From: VXYL01 sp964348085
GTDB taxonomy: Bacteria > Pseudomonadota > Gammaproteobacteria > Pseudomonadales > Azotimanducaceae
Assembly: GCA_964348085.1 (NCBI GenBank)
Contig: CAYGBI010000015.1
Location: 1 to 61,027, forward strand
Direction: 5' to 3'
Length of the DNA: 61,027 nucleotides
Both the position numbers and the translations under genes were made by a program. This document shows positions 16,826-24,373 of the stretch, in pieces; positions within the stretch are counted from its first letter, which is position 1; every line of letters begins with the position of its first letter. Below the pieces are notes generated by a model, which was given only the letters and a program-made list of their open reading frames with translations, did no database searches and was not told the origin of the DNA.

Positions 16826-18148
16826 TCAGAGGCCGTAGGCGTGGCGCAGCATGGCGAGGGGATGGGTCGGGGTCGAACCGTCGGCGAGGCCATGGGCGAT
16901 CATGCGTCCGGCCATGGGACAGTCCGAGCCGTAGACGTCCGGGGTGGCGGCGCGCACTTGCCGCACCACCGGACGGGCGATCTTGGTGGCGGCGGCGTAG
17001 GTTTCGGCCTTCACCGCGTAGGTTCCGTCGTGGCCGGAGCAGCGCTCGATCATCGTCACTTCGGTCTCCGGCGCCAACGCGAGCAACTCCCGGGTGCGTT
17101 GACCGATAGCTTGCACGCGCTGATGACAAGCGGCGTGGTAGACGACCTTGCCAAGCGCGTTGGCGAAGTCCGTGTTCAAGAGGCCATCTCGATGCCGCGC
17201 CATCAGGTACTCGAAAGGGTCGAAGAACGCCGCGCCGACCTGCGCCACTTGGTCGTCGTCAGGAAACAAGAGCGGCATCTCTTGGCGGTACATCAGCGTG
17301 CAGGACGGGACGATGGACATGAGGTCGTAGCCGGCCGAGACGGCTGTTGCGAACACCGGCAGGTTCGCCTCCTTGCGTTCGGCCACTGCGGCCAAGTCGC
17401 CGAGCTCGAACTTTGGCATGCCGCAGCACTTCGCGTCCGTCAAAAGCGTGACGACGATGCCGTTGTGGCGCAGCACCCGCACCAAGTCCTCAACCACATC
17501 GGGCTCGTTGTGTTCGCCGTAACAGGTGACGTAGACCGCTACTTTGCCGGTGGTCGTGGCGCCGGGGGTCGGCGTTCCCTCTTCGACCGACGGCGCGAGC
17601 CGTTTGCTCGCCGTGCGCGTATGGAAGGCCGGTAGCGGCGCGTCCTTGTGAATGCCGCCGATGCGTTGACCGACGCTGCGGAGCGCCGCGTTTTTGCTGG
17701 CGGCGTTGGCGATTTGGCCGATGCCAGGCGTGGACAACAACGAGAACACCGGCCCGGTGCTGGTGATCAGGCGGTCGCGCCAGCGCGGCTTCCGCTCTTG
17801 GAAGCGGGCCGCTTTGGCGCGCAGCATCAGGTGCGGAAAGTCGACGTTGAAGCTGTGCGGCGGCAGGTAGGGGCACTTGGTCTCGGCGCACAGGTCGCAC
17901 AGATAACACTGCTCGACCACCTTGCCGTAATCCGCCTTGTCAACCCCGTCCACCTCGAAAGTGTCCGACTCGTCGATGAGATCGAACAGGGTGGGGAACG
18001 CCGCGCACAGGTTTACGCAACGCCGGCAACCGTGGCAGACGTCGAATACCCGCTCAAGCTCGGCATCCACGGCTTGGCGGTCGTGGAACGCCGCGCCCTG
18101 CCAGTCGATGGGTTGGCGCTTGGGCGCCTCTAGGCTGCCTTCTTTGAT
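16826..18148 (-). CDS. Heterodisulfide-reductase-like Fe-S oxidoreductase
   Basis: Cytoplasmic iron-sulfur protein with two 4Fe-4S motifs near the N-terminus (CHGCRRCVNLC and CYLCDLCAETKCP) and two CCG-type domains (DAKCCGMPKFELGD; ERCSGHDGTYAVK), the HdrD/GlpC-like layout. The first canonical start is GTG 18070, but the frame upstream encodes a stretch typical of the family (EGSLEAPKRQPIDWQG). It has no ATG, GTG or TTG. I extend to ATC 18148, which has GGAG 11 nt upstream and lies 8 nt after the rubrerythrin stop, giving 440 residues. If ATC is not used, the protein starts at 18070. The three-gene set is a known neighbourhood whose reaction is unproven. Confidence 0.85.
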   Translation of the reverse strand: MKEGSLEAPKRQPIDWQGAAFHDRQAVDAELERVFDVCHGCRRCVNLCAAFPTLFDLIDESDTFEVDGVDKADYGKVVEQCYLCDLCAETKCPYLPPHSFNVDFPHLMLRAKAARFQERKPRWRDRLITSTGPVFSLLSTPGIGQIANAASKNAALRSVGQRIGGIHKDAPLPAFHTRTASKRLAPSVEEGTPTPGATTTGKVAVYVTCYGEHNEPDVVEDLVRVLRHNGIVVTLLTDAKCCGMPKFELGDLAAVAERKEANLPVFATAVSAGYDLMSIVPSCTLMYRQEMPLLFPDDDQVAQVGAAFFDPFEYLMARHRDGLLNTDFANALGKVVYHAACHQRVQAIGQRTRELLALAPETEVTMIERCSGHDGTYAVKAETYAAATKIARPVVRQVRAATPDVYGSDCPMAGRMIAHGLADGSTPTHPLAMLRHAYGL

Positions 18149-18156
18149 GGTAGCGC

Positions 18157-18573
18157 TTACTCCATCGCGTCGAGCGCTTTCGTGAAGCGGTTGGCGTGCG
18201 AGCGCTCGGCTTTGGCCAACGTCTCGAACCAGTCCGCAATCTCCTCGAAGCCCTCGTCGCGCGCCGTCTTCGCCATGCCCGGGTACATGTCCGTGTACTC
18301 GTAGGTCTCGCCGGCGATGGCGGCTTTGAGGTTGTCGTCGGTGGTGCCGATGGGCAGGCCGGTGGCGGGATCGCCGACGCCTTCCATGTATTCCAAGTGG
18401 CCGTGGGCATGGCCCGTCTCGCCTTCCGCGGTGGAGCGGAACACCGCCGCCACGTCGTTCTCGCCCTCGACATCGGCCTTGGCCGCGAAGTACAGATAGC
18501 GGCGATTGGCTTGCGATTCGCCGGCGAAGGCGTCCTTGAGGTTTTGCAGCGTCTTGCTGTCGTTCAGGTCCAC
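18157..18573 (-). CDS. Rubrerythrin-family diiron protein
   Basis: Four-helix diiron protein of 138 residues without a rubredoxin domain. The ligand helices are visible: AFAGESQANRRYLYFA, STAEGETGHAHGHLEYME, AIAGETYEYTDMYPGM and ETLAKAERSHANRF. It probably scavenges peroxide using electrons passed through the neighbouring Fe-S protein. The GTG start at 18573 is fixed by a perfect AGGAGG 4 nt upstream. It is the first gene of the rubrerythrin / Fe-S / DUF3501-peptidase operon. Confidence 0.93.
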   Translation of the reverse strand: MDLNDSKTLQNLKDAFAGESQANRRYLYFAAKADVEGENDVAAVFRSTAEGETGHAHGHLEYMEGVGDPATGLPIGTTDDNLKAAIAGETYEYTDMYPGMAKTARDEGFEEIADWFETLAKAERSHANRFTKALDAME

Positions 18574-18614
18574 GATTCCTCCTAGGAAGTTCTGGTAACT
18601 GGTCGAGGCTTGCA

Positions 18615-18620
18615 AGTATA
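18615..18620 (-). promoter_or_regulatory. Possible -10 box for the rubrerythrin operon
   Basis: TATACT on the minus strand matches 5 of 6 consensus -10 bases and would give a leader of about 35 nt before the GTG. The only -35-like hexamer (TTGTAC) is 22 bp upstream, too far for a standard sigma-70 promoter, so support is partial. Confidence 0.3.
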
Positions 18621-18681
18621 CAAAACCAGCGCCGACGGACGAGTACAATCCGTCGCGCTCTCCCTTACGAAGTCCCCCAAA

Positions 18682-20100
18682 GTGCCTTGCGTCGGCAGGT
18701 TTCGAAGCCACCCCGCCTTGGTCGAGCTACGCACGCTCGGCGGCCTCGCCGCGCCTATCGTAGTTACCCAACTGTCGCAGATGAGCATGGGCGTTGCGGA
18801 CGTCGTAATGGCCGGGCGGGTCAGCGCCACCGACGTCGCCGGCGTCGCCCTAGGAGGCAACTTCTACTTTCCGGTCATGTTGTTGATGTCCGGGATCATC
18901 ATGGCGGTGACGCCGTCCGTGTCGCAGCTACACGGCGCCGGTCGCGTGGCCGAAGCCGGTGCCGTGGTGCGCCAAGCACTGTGGATCGCCGTTGTCGGCG
19001 GCGTGGCGCTGACCTTGCTCCTGTACAACGCAGAGCCTATTTACCGCTGGTTCAAGGTCGACGAGCAGGCCATTCCCGTGGCCGTCAGCTACTTGCGAGC
19101 GACCAGTTTGGGGCTTGCGCCACTGCTCGCCTACGCCGCCCTGCGCTGCCTTTGCGAAGGCATGTCGTGGACCCGTGCAGCGATGTACATAAGCTTCGGT
19201 GCCCTTGCCATCAAGCTGCCGCTCAACTGGCTCTTTATCTACGGCTCGCCCGCATTGGGCGTGCCGGCGATGGGCGGTGCGGGCTGCGGCGTGGCGACCG
19301 CCATCGTCATGGTGGCTACGCTGTTGGCGATGATCGTCACGGTGTCGCGCTCGCGCGTACGCGCTGCCCACGTCTTCGCCGCGTTCTCTCTTCCCGAAGC
19401 GCGGGAAATCGTCCGCCTGCTGAAGTTGGGTTTGCCGATTGGCCTGGCGTTGTTCGCCGAGGTGGCGTTCTTTTCGTTCGCCACTTTGCTGATCGGCCGC
19501 CTCGGGGTCGAGGTCGTCGCCTCCCATCAAACGGCCTTCAACATCATCGGCGTCGCTTTCATGGTGCCGTTGGCGCTCGGCATGGCGGCGACCATCCGCG
19601 TCGGCTTCAACGTCGGCGCCGGCAAGCGCTCGGCCGCACGCATGTCGGCTTGGCTGACGGTGGCGACCACCGCGCTTTGGGGCGTGCTGATCGCCACCCT
19701 GTTAATGCTGTTGCGTCACCACCTCGTCGACTTTTATTCCGACGAATTAGAGGTCATTCGCGTGGCTGCGGGATTGCTCGTGCTCGGCGCTTTGTTCCAA
19801 GTGTTCGACGGCACCCAAGTCGCCATGATGGGCGCTCTGCGCGGCTACAAGGATACCCGCGCACCCATGCTCATCGCGCTCATGGCCTATTGGCTGGTCG
19901 GCTTGCCGGTGGGCTATACGCTGTGTTTCGGCTTCGACTTCGGCGCCGCGTTGGGCTTGGCTGGCAGCTCTGCCTCGCTGCGTATAGAGGGCGTTGGCGT
20001 GCGTGGCTTGTGGTGGGGCTTGGTGGCTGGCCTCGGCGTCGCAGCGGCGGCGCTGTTTGCCCGTCTGCGGTGGGTTTCGTCAGCCCCGGCGCCTCGCTAG
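18682..20100 (+). CDS. MATE family multidrug/cation antiporter
   Basis: Inner-membrane exporter of 472 residues with about twelve hydrophobic segments in two related halves. MATE motifs are present: LAAPIVVTQLSQMSMGVADVVMAGRVS near the start and NIIGVAFMVPLALGMAATIRVG in the second half. It is closest in style to NorM-type Na+/H+-coupled exporters. The GTG start at 18682 is chosen because hydrophobic sequence starts soon after; an in-frame TTG at 18610 lies in the promoter region of the divergent rubrerythrin gene. The substrate is unknown. Confidence 0.92.
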   Translation: MPCVGRFRSHPALVELRTLGGLAAPIVVTQLSQMSMGVADVVMAGRVSATDVAGVALGGNFYFPVMLLMSGIIMAVTPSVSQLHGAGRVAEAGAVVRQALWIAVVGGVALTLLLYNAEPIYRWFKVDEQAIPVAVSYLRATSLGLAPLLAYAALRCLCEGMSWTRAAMYISFGALAIKLPLNWLFIYGSPALGVPAMGGAGCGVATAIVMVATLLAMIVTVSRSRVRAAHVFAAFSLPEAREIVRLLKLGLPIGLALFAEVAFFSFATLLIGRLGVEVVASHQTAFNIIGVAFMVPLALGMAATIRVGFNVGAGKRSAARMSAWLTVATTALWGVLIATLLMLLRHHLVDFYSDELEVIRVAAGLLVLGALFQVFDGTQVAMMGALRGYKDTRAPMLIALMAYWLVGLPVGYTLCFGFDFGAALGLAGSSASLRIEGVGVRGLWWGLVAGLGVAAAALFARLRWVSSAPAPR

Positions 20101-20179
20101 ACGACCGCTGACACGCCCACCGCGCCCTTGGCCGCCCTCGGCGGAGGACCGGGACCGTTCGTGTATGCTTGCCGGAGAT

Positions 20180-21112
20180 ATGGGGAAGGGAAGTGCGTTG
20201 ACGGCAGTCGCCAGCGTCGAGCGGGTCGCTCGTCCGCAGACCGTACGCTGCGCGGACTACCGCGTCGCCGGCGGCAAGCCCGTCGACCTTGCTTCGCTGC
20301 CCACGCGGTCCGCCCTCGCCGAGCACGCCAAGGACACCCTGCGCACGGTATTGCGGCGGCAAGTGGAGCGCTTCGCCGAGTTGCAGGGACGGCTCTACGC
20401 GGAACGGCGGCGGGCGCTGTTGGTGGTCTTTCAAGGCTTGGACGCGGCCGGCAAGGACAGCACCATCAAGCACGTCACCTCCGGCGTCAACCCGCAAGGG
20501 TTCCGCGTCACCAACTTCGCTCGCCCGGACGTGAAGGAGCTCGAACACACTTGGCTGCATCGCCACTACTTGGCCCTGCCGGAGCGAGGGCGAATCGGCA
20601 TCTTCAACCGCTCGCATTACGAAGAAGCGGTAACGTTGCGCGTTCACCCGGAGCTGCTCGCCGGCCGGCCGCTGCCGCCCGGCAAAGTAAACGGAGCCTT
20701 CTGGACCGCTCGCCTGCGCGACATCGTCGCATTCGAGCGGCACTTGGCGGCGAACGGCACGACCGTCGTCAAGTTCTTCCTGCACGTATCGAAGAAAGAA
20801 CAGAAGCGGCGGCTTTTGGAGCGCTTGGAGGATCCCGCGAAGAACTGGAAGTTCGATCCCGCCGATCTCGTCGCTCGACGACGCTGGCGAGACTACCATC
20901 AGGCCTACGCAGCGGCGTTCACTGCAACCAGCACCGACCGCTCGCCTTGGTATGTGATTCCGGCGGACAGCAAGCCGGCGATGCGCGTCATCGTTGCGGC
21001 GATCATCGTCGAAACGCTCGCCGCGCTCGACCCCCGCTTCCCGCAACCGACCGCCGCGCTTCGCAAGGCGATCGCCTCGGCCCGCGAGACGCTGCGGCGC
21101 GAGGACGCCTGA
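20180..21112 (+). CDS. ppk2: Polyphosphate kinase 2 family protein
   Basis: Transfers phosphate between polyphosphate and nucleotides. The 310 residues carry the PPK2 Walker A (FQGLDAAGKDSTIKHV, about 84-99), the SGVNPQGFRVTNFARP loop, lid residues FNRSHYEEAV and a Walker B-like strand (TVVKFFLHVSKKEQ). It fits the short one-domain type, which favours nucleoside mono- or diphosphate phosphorylation. Start choice is uncertain: ATG 20180 has GGAG only 2 nt away, while a TTG at 20198 has better spacing from GGAAGGGA. Confidence 0.92.
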   Translation: MGKGSALTAVASVERVARPQTVRCADYRVAGGKPVDLASLPTRSALAEHAKDTLRTVLRRQVERFAELQGRLYAERRRALLVVFQGLDAAGKDSTIKHVTSGVNPQGFRVTNFARPDVKELEHTWLHRHYLALPERGRIGIFNRSHYEEAVTLRVHPELLAGRPLPPGKVNGAFWTARLRDIVAFERHLAANGTTVVKFFLHVSKKEQKRRLLERLEDPAKNWKFDPADLVARRRWRDYHQAYAAAFTATSTDRSPWYVIPADSKPAMRVIVAAIIVETLAALDPRFPQPTAALRKAIASARETLRREDA

Positions 21113-21193
21113 GCGCCGCGACGCCTTGGCTTGACAAACGCGCCGCCAAGCTCCTACGCTGCCGGCTCGGCTCGCAGCGGGAGTGACTTTGGC

Positions 21194-21772
21194 ATGAACT
21201 GGGCAAGGTCGCTTGTCTTCGCTTTCAGCTTGTGCGGCGCGGTGGCCGCCGGCGCTAGCGAGTACCAAGACGCTTGGGGTCCCCCGGTAGGCACGAAGAT
21301 GCCGCCGCTTTCCGCGCTCGATCAGCACGGCGAACGCCGCGACCTCGCTAGCTTGAGCGGCGAGCGGGGCCTCTTGCTGTTCGCCGTACGCAGCGCCGAT
21401 TGGTGACCATTCTGCAAACGTCAACTCGTGCAGTTGACCGAATGGCAAGACGAGTTCGAGGCGCTCGGCGTCCAAATCGCCGCCATGAGCTATGACGACG
21501 TGGCCGCGCTGACCGAGTTCGCCGAAGCCGAGAATATCGCCTATGCGCTGCTTTCCGACAAAGGCGCGGCGCACGTCAATGCATTGGGCATTCGCAACGA
21601 AGAGTTCGCCGAAGGCCACTTCGCATACGGCGTGCCGCACCCCGGCATTCTGTTCATCGACGCGGACGGCGTGATCGCGTTGAAACGCGCCGTGCCGGGC
21701 TATCGCGACCGGCCGCCATTGGACGAATTGCTTTCGGCACTCGGCGCGTTGCTGCAAGAACGGGCGCAATAG
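21194..21772 (+). CDS. Peroxiredoxin/thioredoxin-fold selenoprotein (UGA = Sec at residue 71)
   Basis: A 192-residue exported redox protein interrupted by one in-frame TGA at 21404-21406. Before it lie a signal peptide (LVFAFSLCGAVAAGA) and an AhpC/TSA-like N-terminus (GTKMPPLSALDQHGERRDL). The TGA falls exactly on the first redox cysteine, giving SADW-U-PFCKRQLVQL where relatives read C-P-F-C. After it the fold continues without a break (FEALGVQIAAMSYD, HPGILFIDADGVI) to TAA-free coding and a TAG stop. A bacterial SECIS hairpin follows immediately. GGGAG is about 10 nt before the ATG. The likely role is reduction of peroxides or disulfides in the periplasm. Standard gene callers would split or truncate it. 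No selA, selB, selC or selD is in the window. Confidence 0.9.
21404..21445 (+). promoter_or_regulatory. Bacterial SECIS element with Sec codon
   Basis: The UGA at 21404-21406 is followed directly by an outer stem (CCATTC 21407-21412 with GAATGG 21440-21445), an asymmetric internal loop, and a perfect inner stem (GTCAAC 21420-21425 with GTTGAC 21433-21438) closed by the 7-nt loop TCGTGCA. The loop G-U at 21428-21429 is 22-23 nt after the UGA, inside the range known for SelB-bound bacterial SECIS elements. If loop U and A also pair, the G is the second base of a 5-nt loop, as the consensus expects. Confidence 0.87.
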
Positions 21773-21803
21773 GACAGCGCTTGGGTTCGTTGAACTCGCC
21801 ACG

Positions 21804-21917
21804 GCTAGCGCCACGAAAGCCGTCGCCTCCCGGCGCCGCCTTTCGCCCCAGCCCAAGCCGTCCTATCACCCCGTCGGACTTCGCGGCTAACGCCGCCAAG
21901 TCCGACGGGCTGCTAGC
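21804..21917 (-). repeat. R1 dispersed repeat, copy 2 (best-preserved)
   Basis: A 114-bp element with GCTAGC at both ends. Hairpin 1: GTCGGACTT (21873-21881) pairs with AAGTCCGAC (21898-21906), and an inner GCGGC/GCCGC pair lies between. Hairpin 2: CGAAAG pairs with CTTTCG, around a shorter TGCC/GGCA-type stem in most copies. It lies between the selenoprotein and tatT genes. Confidence 0.88.
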
Positions 21918-21960
21918 GCACCCCAAAGGCTGATTCGCGCCACGAGCGTATACTGAGCAG

Positions 21961-22818
21961 ATGTCCACGAACCGGTGCTTGCGACTCGCCACCTTAGCGA
22001 CGGTGTTGCTGGCCACCGGTTGCGCCTCGCTCATGGACCAGGTGACGAACGATCTTGCCGCGGACCTCACCAACGCCATTCTCAACAGCGACGACCCGAC
22101 CGTTGTCCGGGACGGGGCACCGGCCTACCTCATCATGTTGGATGCGCTCGGCCAAGACGACGCGAGCCCCGAGTTGCTGCGCGCGTCGGCTTCTCTGAAC
22201 AGCGCCTACGCCACGGCGTTTGTCAGCGACGAAGCGCGCCGCCGCAATTTCACCGACAAGGCGTTTCGCTTGGCCTTGCGCGCAGCCTGCATCGACCTGC
22301 CTTGGACTTGCGCGGCGCGCGCCATGGGGTTCGACGAGCTCGAACAACGGGCGGCCGCCATGCAACGGCGTGACGTGCCTGCCGTCTACGCGCTCGCCAC
22401 GGCTTGGGCAGGCTGGATTCAAGCGCGCGCGGGGGACTGGAACGCGGTGGCGGACTTGGGGCGAGTGAAACCACTTATGGCGCGCATGGTCGAATTGGAC
22501 GAAAGCTACGACCACGGCGGCCCACGGCTATATATGGGTGTTTTCGAGACGCTGCTGCCTCCCGGACTCGGCGGCAAACCGGAATCGGGGCGCGCTCACT
22601 TCGAACGCGCCCTTGAGCTGACCGACGGACAGCATCTGTTGGCAAAGGTGTTCTTCGCCGAAAGCTACGCTCGCTTGGTGTTCGACCGCGCCCTGCACGA
22701 CCGGCTGCTGCAGGAAGTGCTGGCGGCGGCGCCAACGGCTCCCGGCTTGACGTTGATGAATACCATTGCGCAAGAGCGGGCAGGTGAGTTGCTGGCGTCC
22801 GCTGACGACTATTTCTAG
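21961..22818 (+). CDS. TRAP transporter-associated lipoprotein, TatT-like
   Basis: Periplasmic helical-repeat protein of 285 residues with a lipoprotein signal (LATVLLATGC). The family features visible are the ALRAACIDLPWTCAARAMGF segment, RLYMGVFETLLPPGLGGKPE and the C-terminal HFERAL/KVFFAESYA helices. TatT proteins form trimers of tetratricopeptide-like units that partner a TRAP solute-binding protein. That partner is encoded 11 bp downstream here, so the four genes form one TRAP operon. Confidence 0.88.
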   Translation: MSTNRCLRLATLATVLLATGCASLMDQVTNDLAADLTNAILNSDDPTVVRDGAPAYLIMLDALGQDDASPELLRASASLNSAYATAFVSDEARRRNFTDKAFRLALRAACIDLPWTCAARAMGFDELEQRAAAMQRRDVPAVYALATAWAGWIQARAGDWNAVADLGRVKPLMARMVELDESYDHGGPRLYMGVFETLLPPGLGGKPESGRAHFERALELTDGQHLLAKVFFAESYARLVFDRALHDRLLQEVLAAAPTAPGLTLMNTIAQERAGELLASADDYF

Positions 22819-22829
22819 GCGAGCTCTAG

Positions 22830-23912
22830 ATGAGAGACGTGCCGCGTCGCAATCGCTACCGAGCGCTAGTGGGCATCGTGATCCTCTTGGCTTGGGGGCC
22901 AAGCGCGATGGCGAAGGACTTGAAGATCGCCACCGTGTCGCCGGAAGGCTCGTCATGGATGAAGGTGCTGCGCAAGGCGATCGCCGAACTGGACGTGGCC
23001 ACCGACGGGCGGGTGAACGTGAAGGTCTATCCGGGCGGCGTGCGCGGCGACGACTCCACGGTGCTGCGCAAGATCCGCGTCGGTCAACTGCACGGCGGCC
23101 TAGTGACCTCGGCCGTATTCAACCGTATCTACCAAGACATCCAAATCTACAACCTGCCGATGGCGTTTCGCAGCCTCGACGAGGTGGACGCCGTGCGCAA
23201 GACCATGGATGCCATGCTGATCGATGGCTTGGCCGACGCCGGCTTCGAGTCCTTCGGCATCGCCGAAGTCGGCATGGCCTACGCCATGTCCACGCGCCAA
23301 GCGCGCACGGTCGGCGATGGCCGTCGGCTGAAAGTGTGGACGCCGCAAGGCGATGTCGCCGCCGCCCGAACGTTACAGGCGTTCGGCATCGCACCGATTC
23401 CGCTCACCATCGCCGACGTGCTCGGCGGCCTGCAAACCGGTCTGATCGACACGGTAACGGTGCCGCCGGTGGCTGCGGTGCCGCTCTTGTGGCACACGCG
23501 GTTGAAGTACGTCATCGACCTCCCGCTGATGTATATACACGGCTCGTTCGTGTTGGATAAAAGAGCACTGCGCGGCATTGCGCCGGCGGATGTCGCGGCG
23601 ATGCGGCGGATCATGAGCGCGGCCGTCGCCGAGGCCGACCGACTGAATCGCGCCGACCACGACGCTGCTTGGCAGGCGCTCGCCAACCAAGGGATCAAGT
23701 TCATCGAACTGACGCCCGCCGAGGTCGAGGACTGGCGGTCCTTTGCCGCCGCCGCCGCCGAGCGCTGGGTACGGGACGGCGTTCTAAGCGAGCAAATCCA
23801 TGCGACGTTGACGACCAAGCTCGCCGAAGTTCGGGCGGCCTCGACCACTTCCGCGATGCTCGAACCGAGAGATCGGCCGTGTTGTCCCGAATACGTCGCG
23901 GCATCGCCGTAG
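22830..23912 (+). CDS. dctP: TRAP transporter solute-binding protein (DctP family)
   Basis: Periplasmic ligand-binding subunit of 360 residues. The signal peptide ends near GPSAMA, followed by KDLKIATVSPEGSSWMKVL, the DctP-type start of the mature protein. Later signatures include YNLPMAFRSLDEVDAVR and DVLGGLQTGLIDTV. Its partner TatT and the DctQ/DctM permease genes flank it. The substrate, probably a carboxylate, is not evident. The 3' end overlaps dctQ by 34 bp. Confidence 0.92.
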   Translation: MRDVPRRNRYRALVGIVILLAWGPSAMAKDLKIATVSPEGSSWMKVLRKAIAELDVATDGRVNVKVYPGGVRGDDSTVLRKIRVGQLHGGLVTSAVFNRIYQDIQIYNLPMAFRSLDEVDAVRKTMDAMLIDGLADAGFESFGIAEVGMAYAMSTRQARTVGDGRRLKVWTPQGDVAAARTLQAFGIAPIPLTIADVLGGLQTGLIDTVTVPPVAAVPLLWHTRLKYVIDLPLMYIHGSFVLDKRALRGIAPADVAAMRRIMSAAVAEADRLNRADHDAAWQALANQGIKFIELTPAEVEDWRSFAAAAAERWVRDGVLSEQIHATLTTKLAEVRAASTTSAMLEPRDRPCCPEYVAASP

Positions 23913-24373
23913 CGGAAACCGCCCTCCTAGTGGCGCTGCTCGCCGTGATGATCGGCGTCGCAGTGTTTCAGATCATCGCCCGCAACTTCTTCGGTACCGG
24001 CCTCGTGTGGGGATCGGACCTCGTTCAAGTCGCCATGTTGTGGGCAACCATGATCGGTGCTGCCGCGGCCGCCAGCGGCAACCGGCACATCAAGATCGAC
24101 CTCGTCGAGCGCTTCGGCAGGCCGCGCCTAAAGGCGGTCGCCGCTAGGCTCACCGCGCTGTTCGCGGCGGCGCTGTGCGTCGCTTTGGGCTGGTACTCCA
24201 TCGAGTTCATCCGCTGGGACTACATCGATCAGACCGTCGGCTTCGGGAGTGTGCCGGCGTGGTTGTGCGAGAGCATCATTCCGGTCGCCGCGGGGTTCAT
24301 GGCGCTTAGCTACCTGTTGCGCGCCATCTGGCCCGACGTTGAGTCGGCCGGCGAGGACGACCCTTCGGCATGA
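23879..24373 (+). CDS. dctQ: TRAP transporter small permease (DctQ family)
   Basis: Inner-membrane subunit of 164 residues with four membrane helices (for example ALLVALLAVMIGVAVFQIIA and VPAWLCESIIPVAAGFMAL). The DctQ motif around NRHIKIDLVERF is clear. I use GTG 23879, which overlaps the end of dctP; a TTG follows directly. The stop overlaps the dctM start as ATGA. Confidence 0.92.
   Translation: MLSRIRRGIAVAETALLVALLAVMIGVAVFQIIARNFFGTGLVWGSDLVQVAMLWATMIGAAAAASGNRHIKIDLVERFGRPRLKAVAARLTALFAAALCVALGWYSIEFIRWDYIDQTVGFGSVPAWLCESIIPVAAGFMALSYLLRAIWPDVESAGEDDPSA

Noticed and set aside
21404..21406. Reading the TGA as a nonsense mutation or sequencing error
   Set aside because: The exact position at a redox cysteine plus a well-formed SECIS directly after it favour Sec insertion; kept as a test in the findings.
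19880..21856. Long minus-strand frame across ppk2 and the selenoprotein gene
   Set aside because: It covers two recognised plus-strand genes and has a shadow-like composition.
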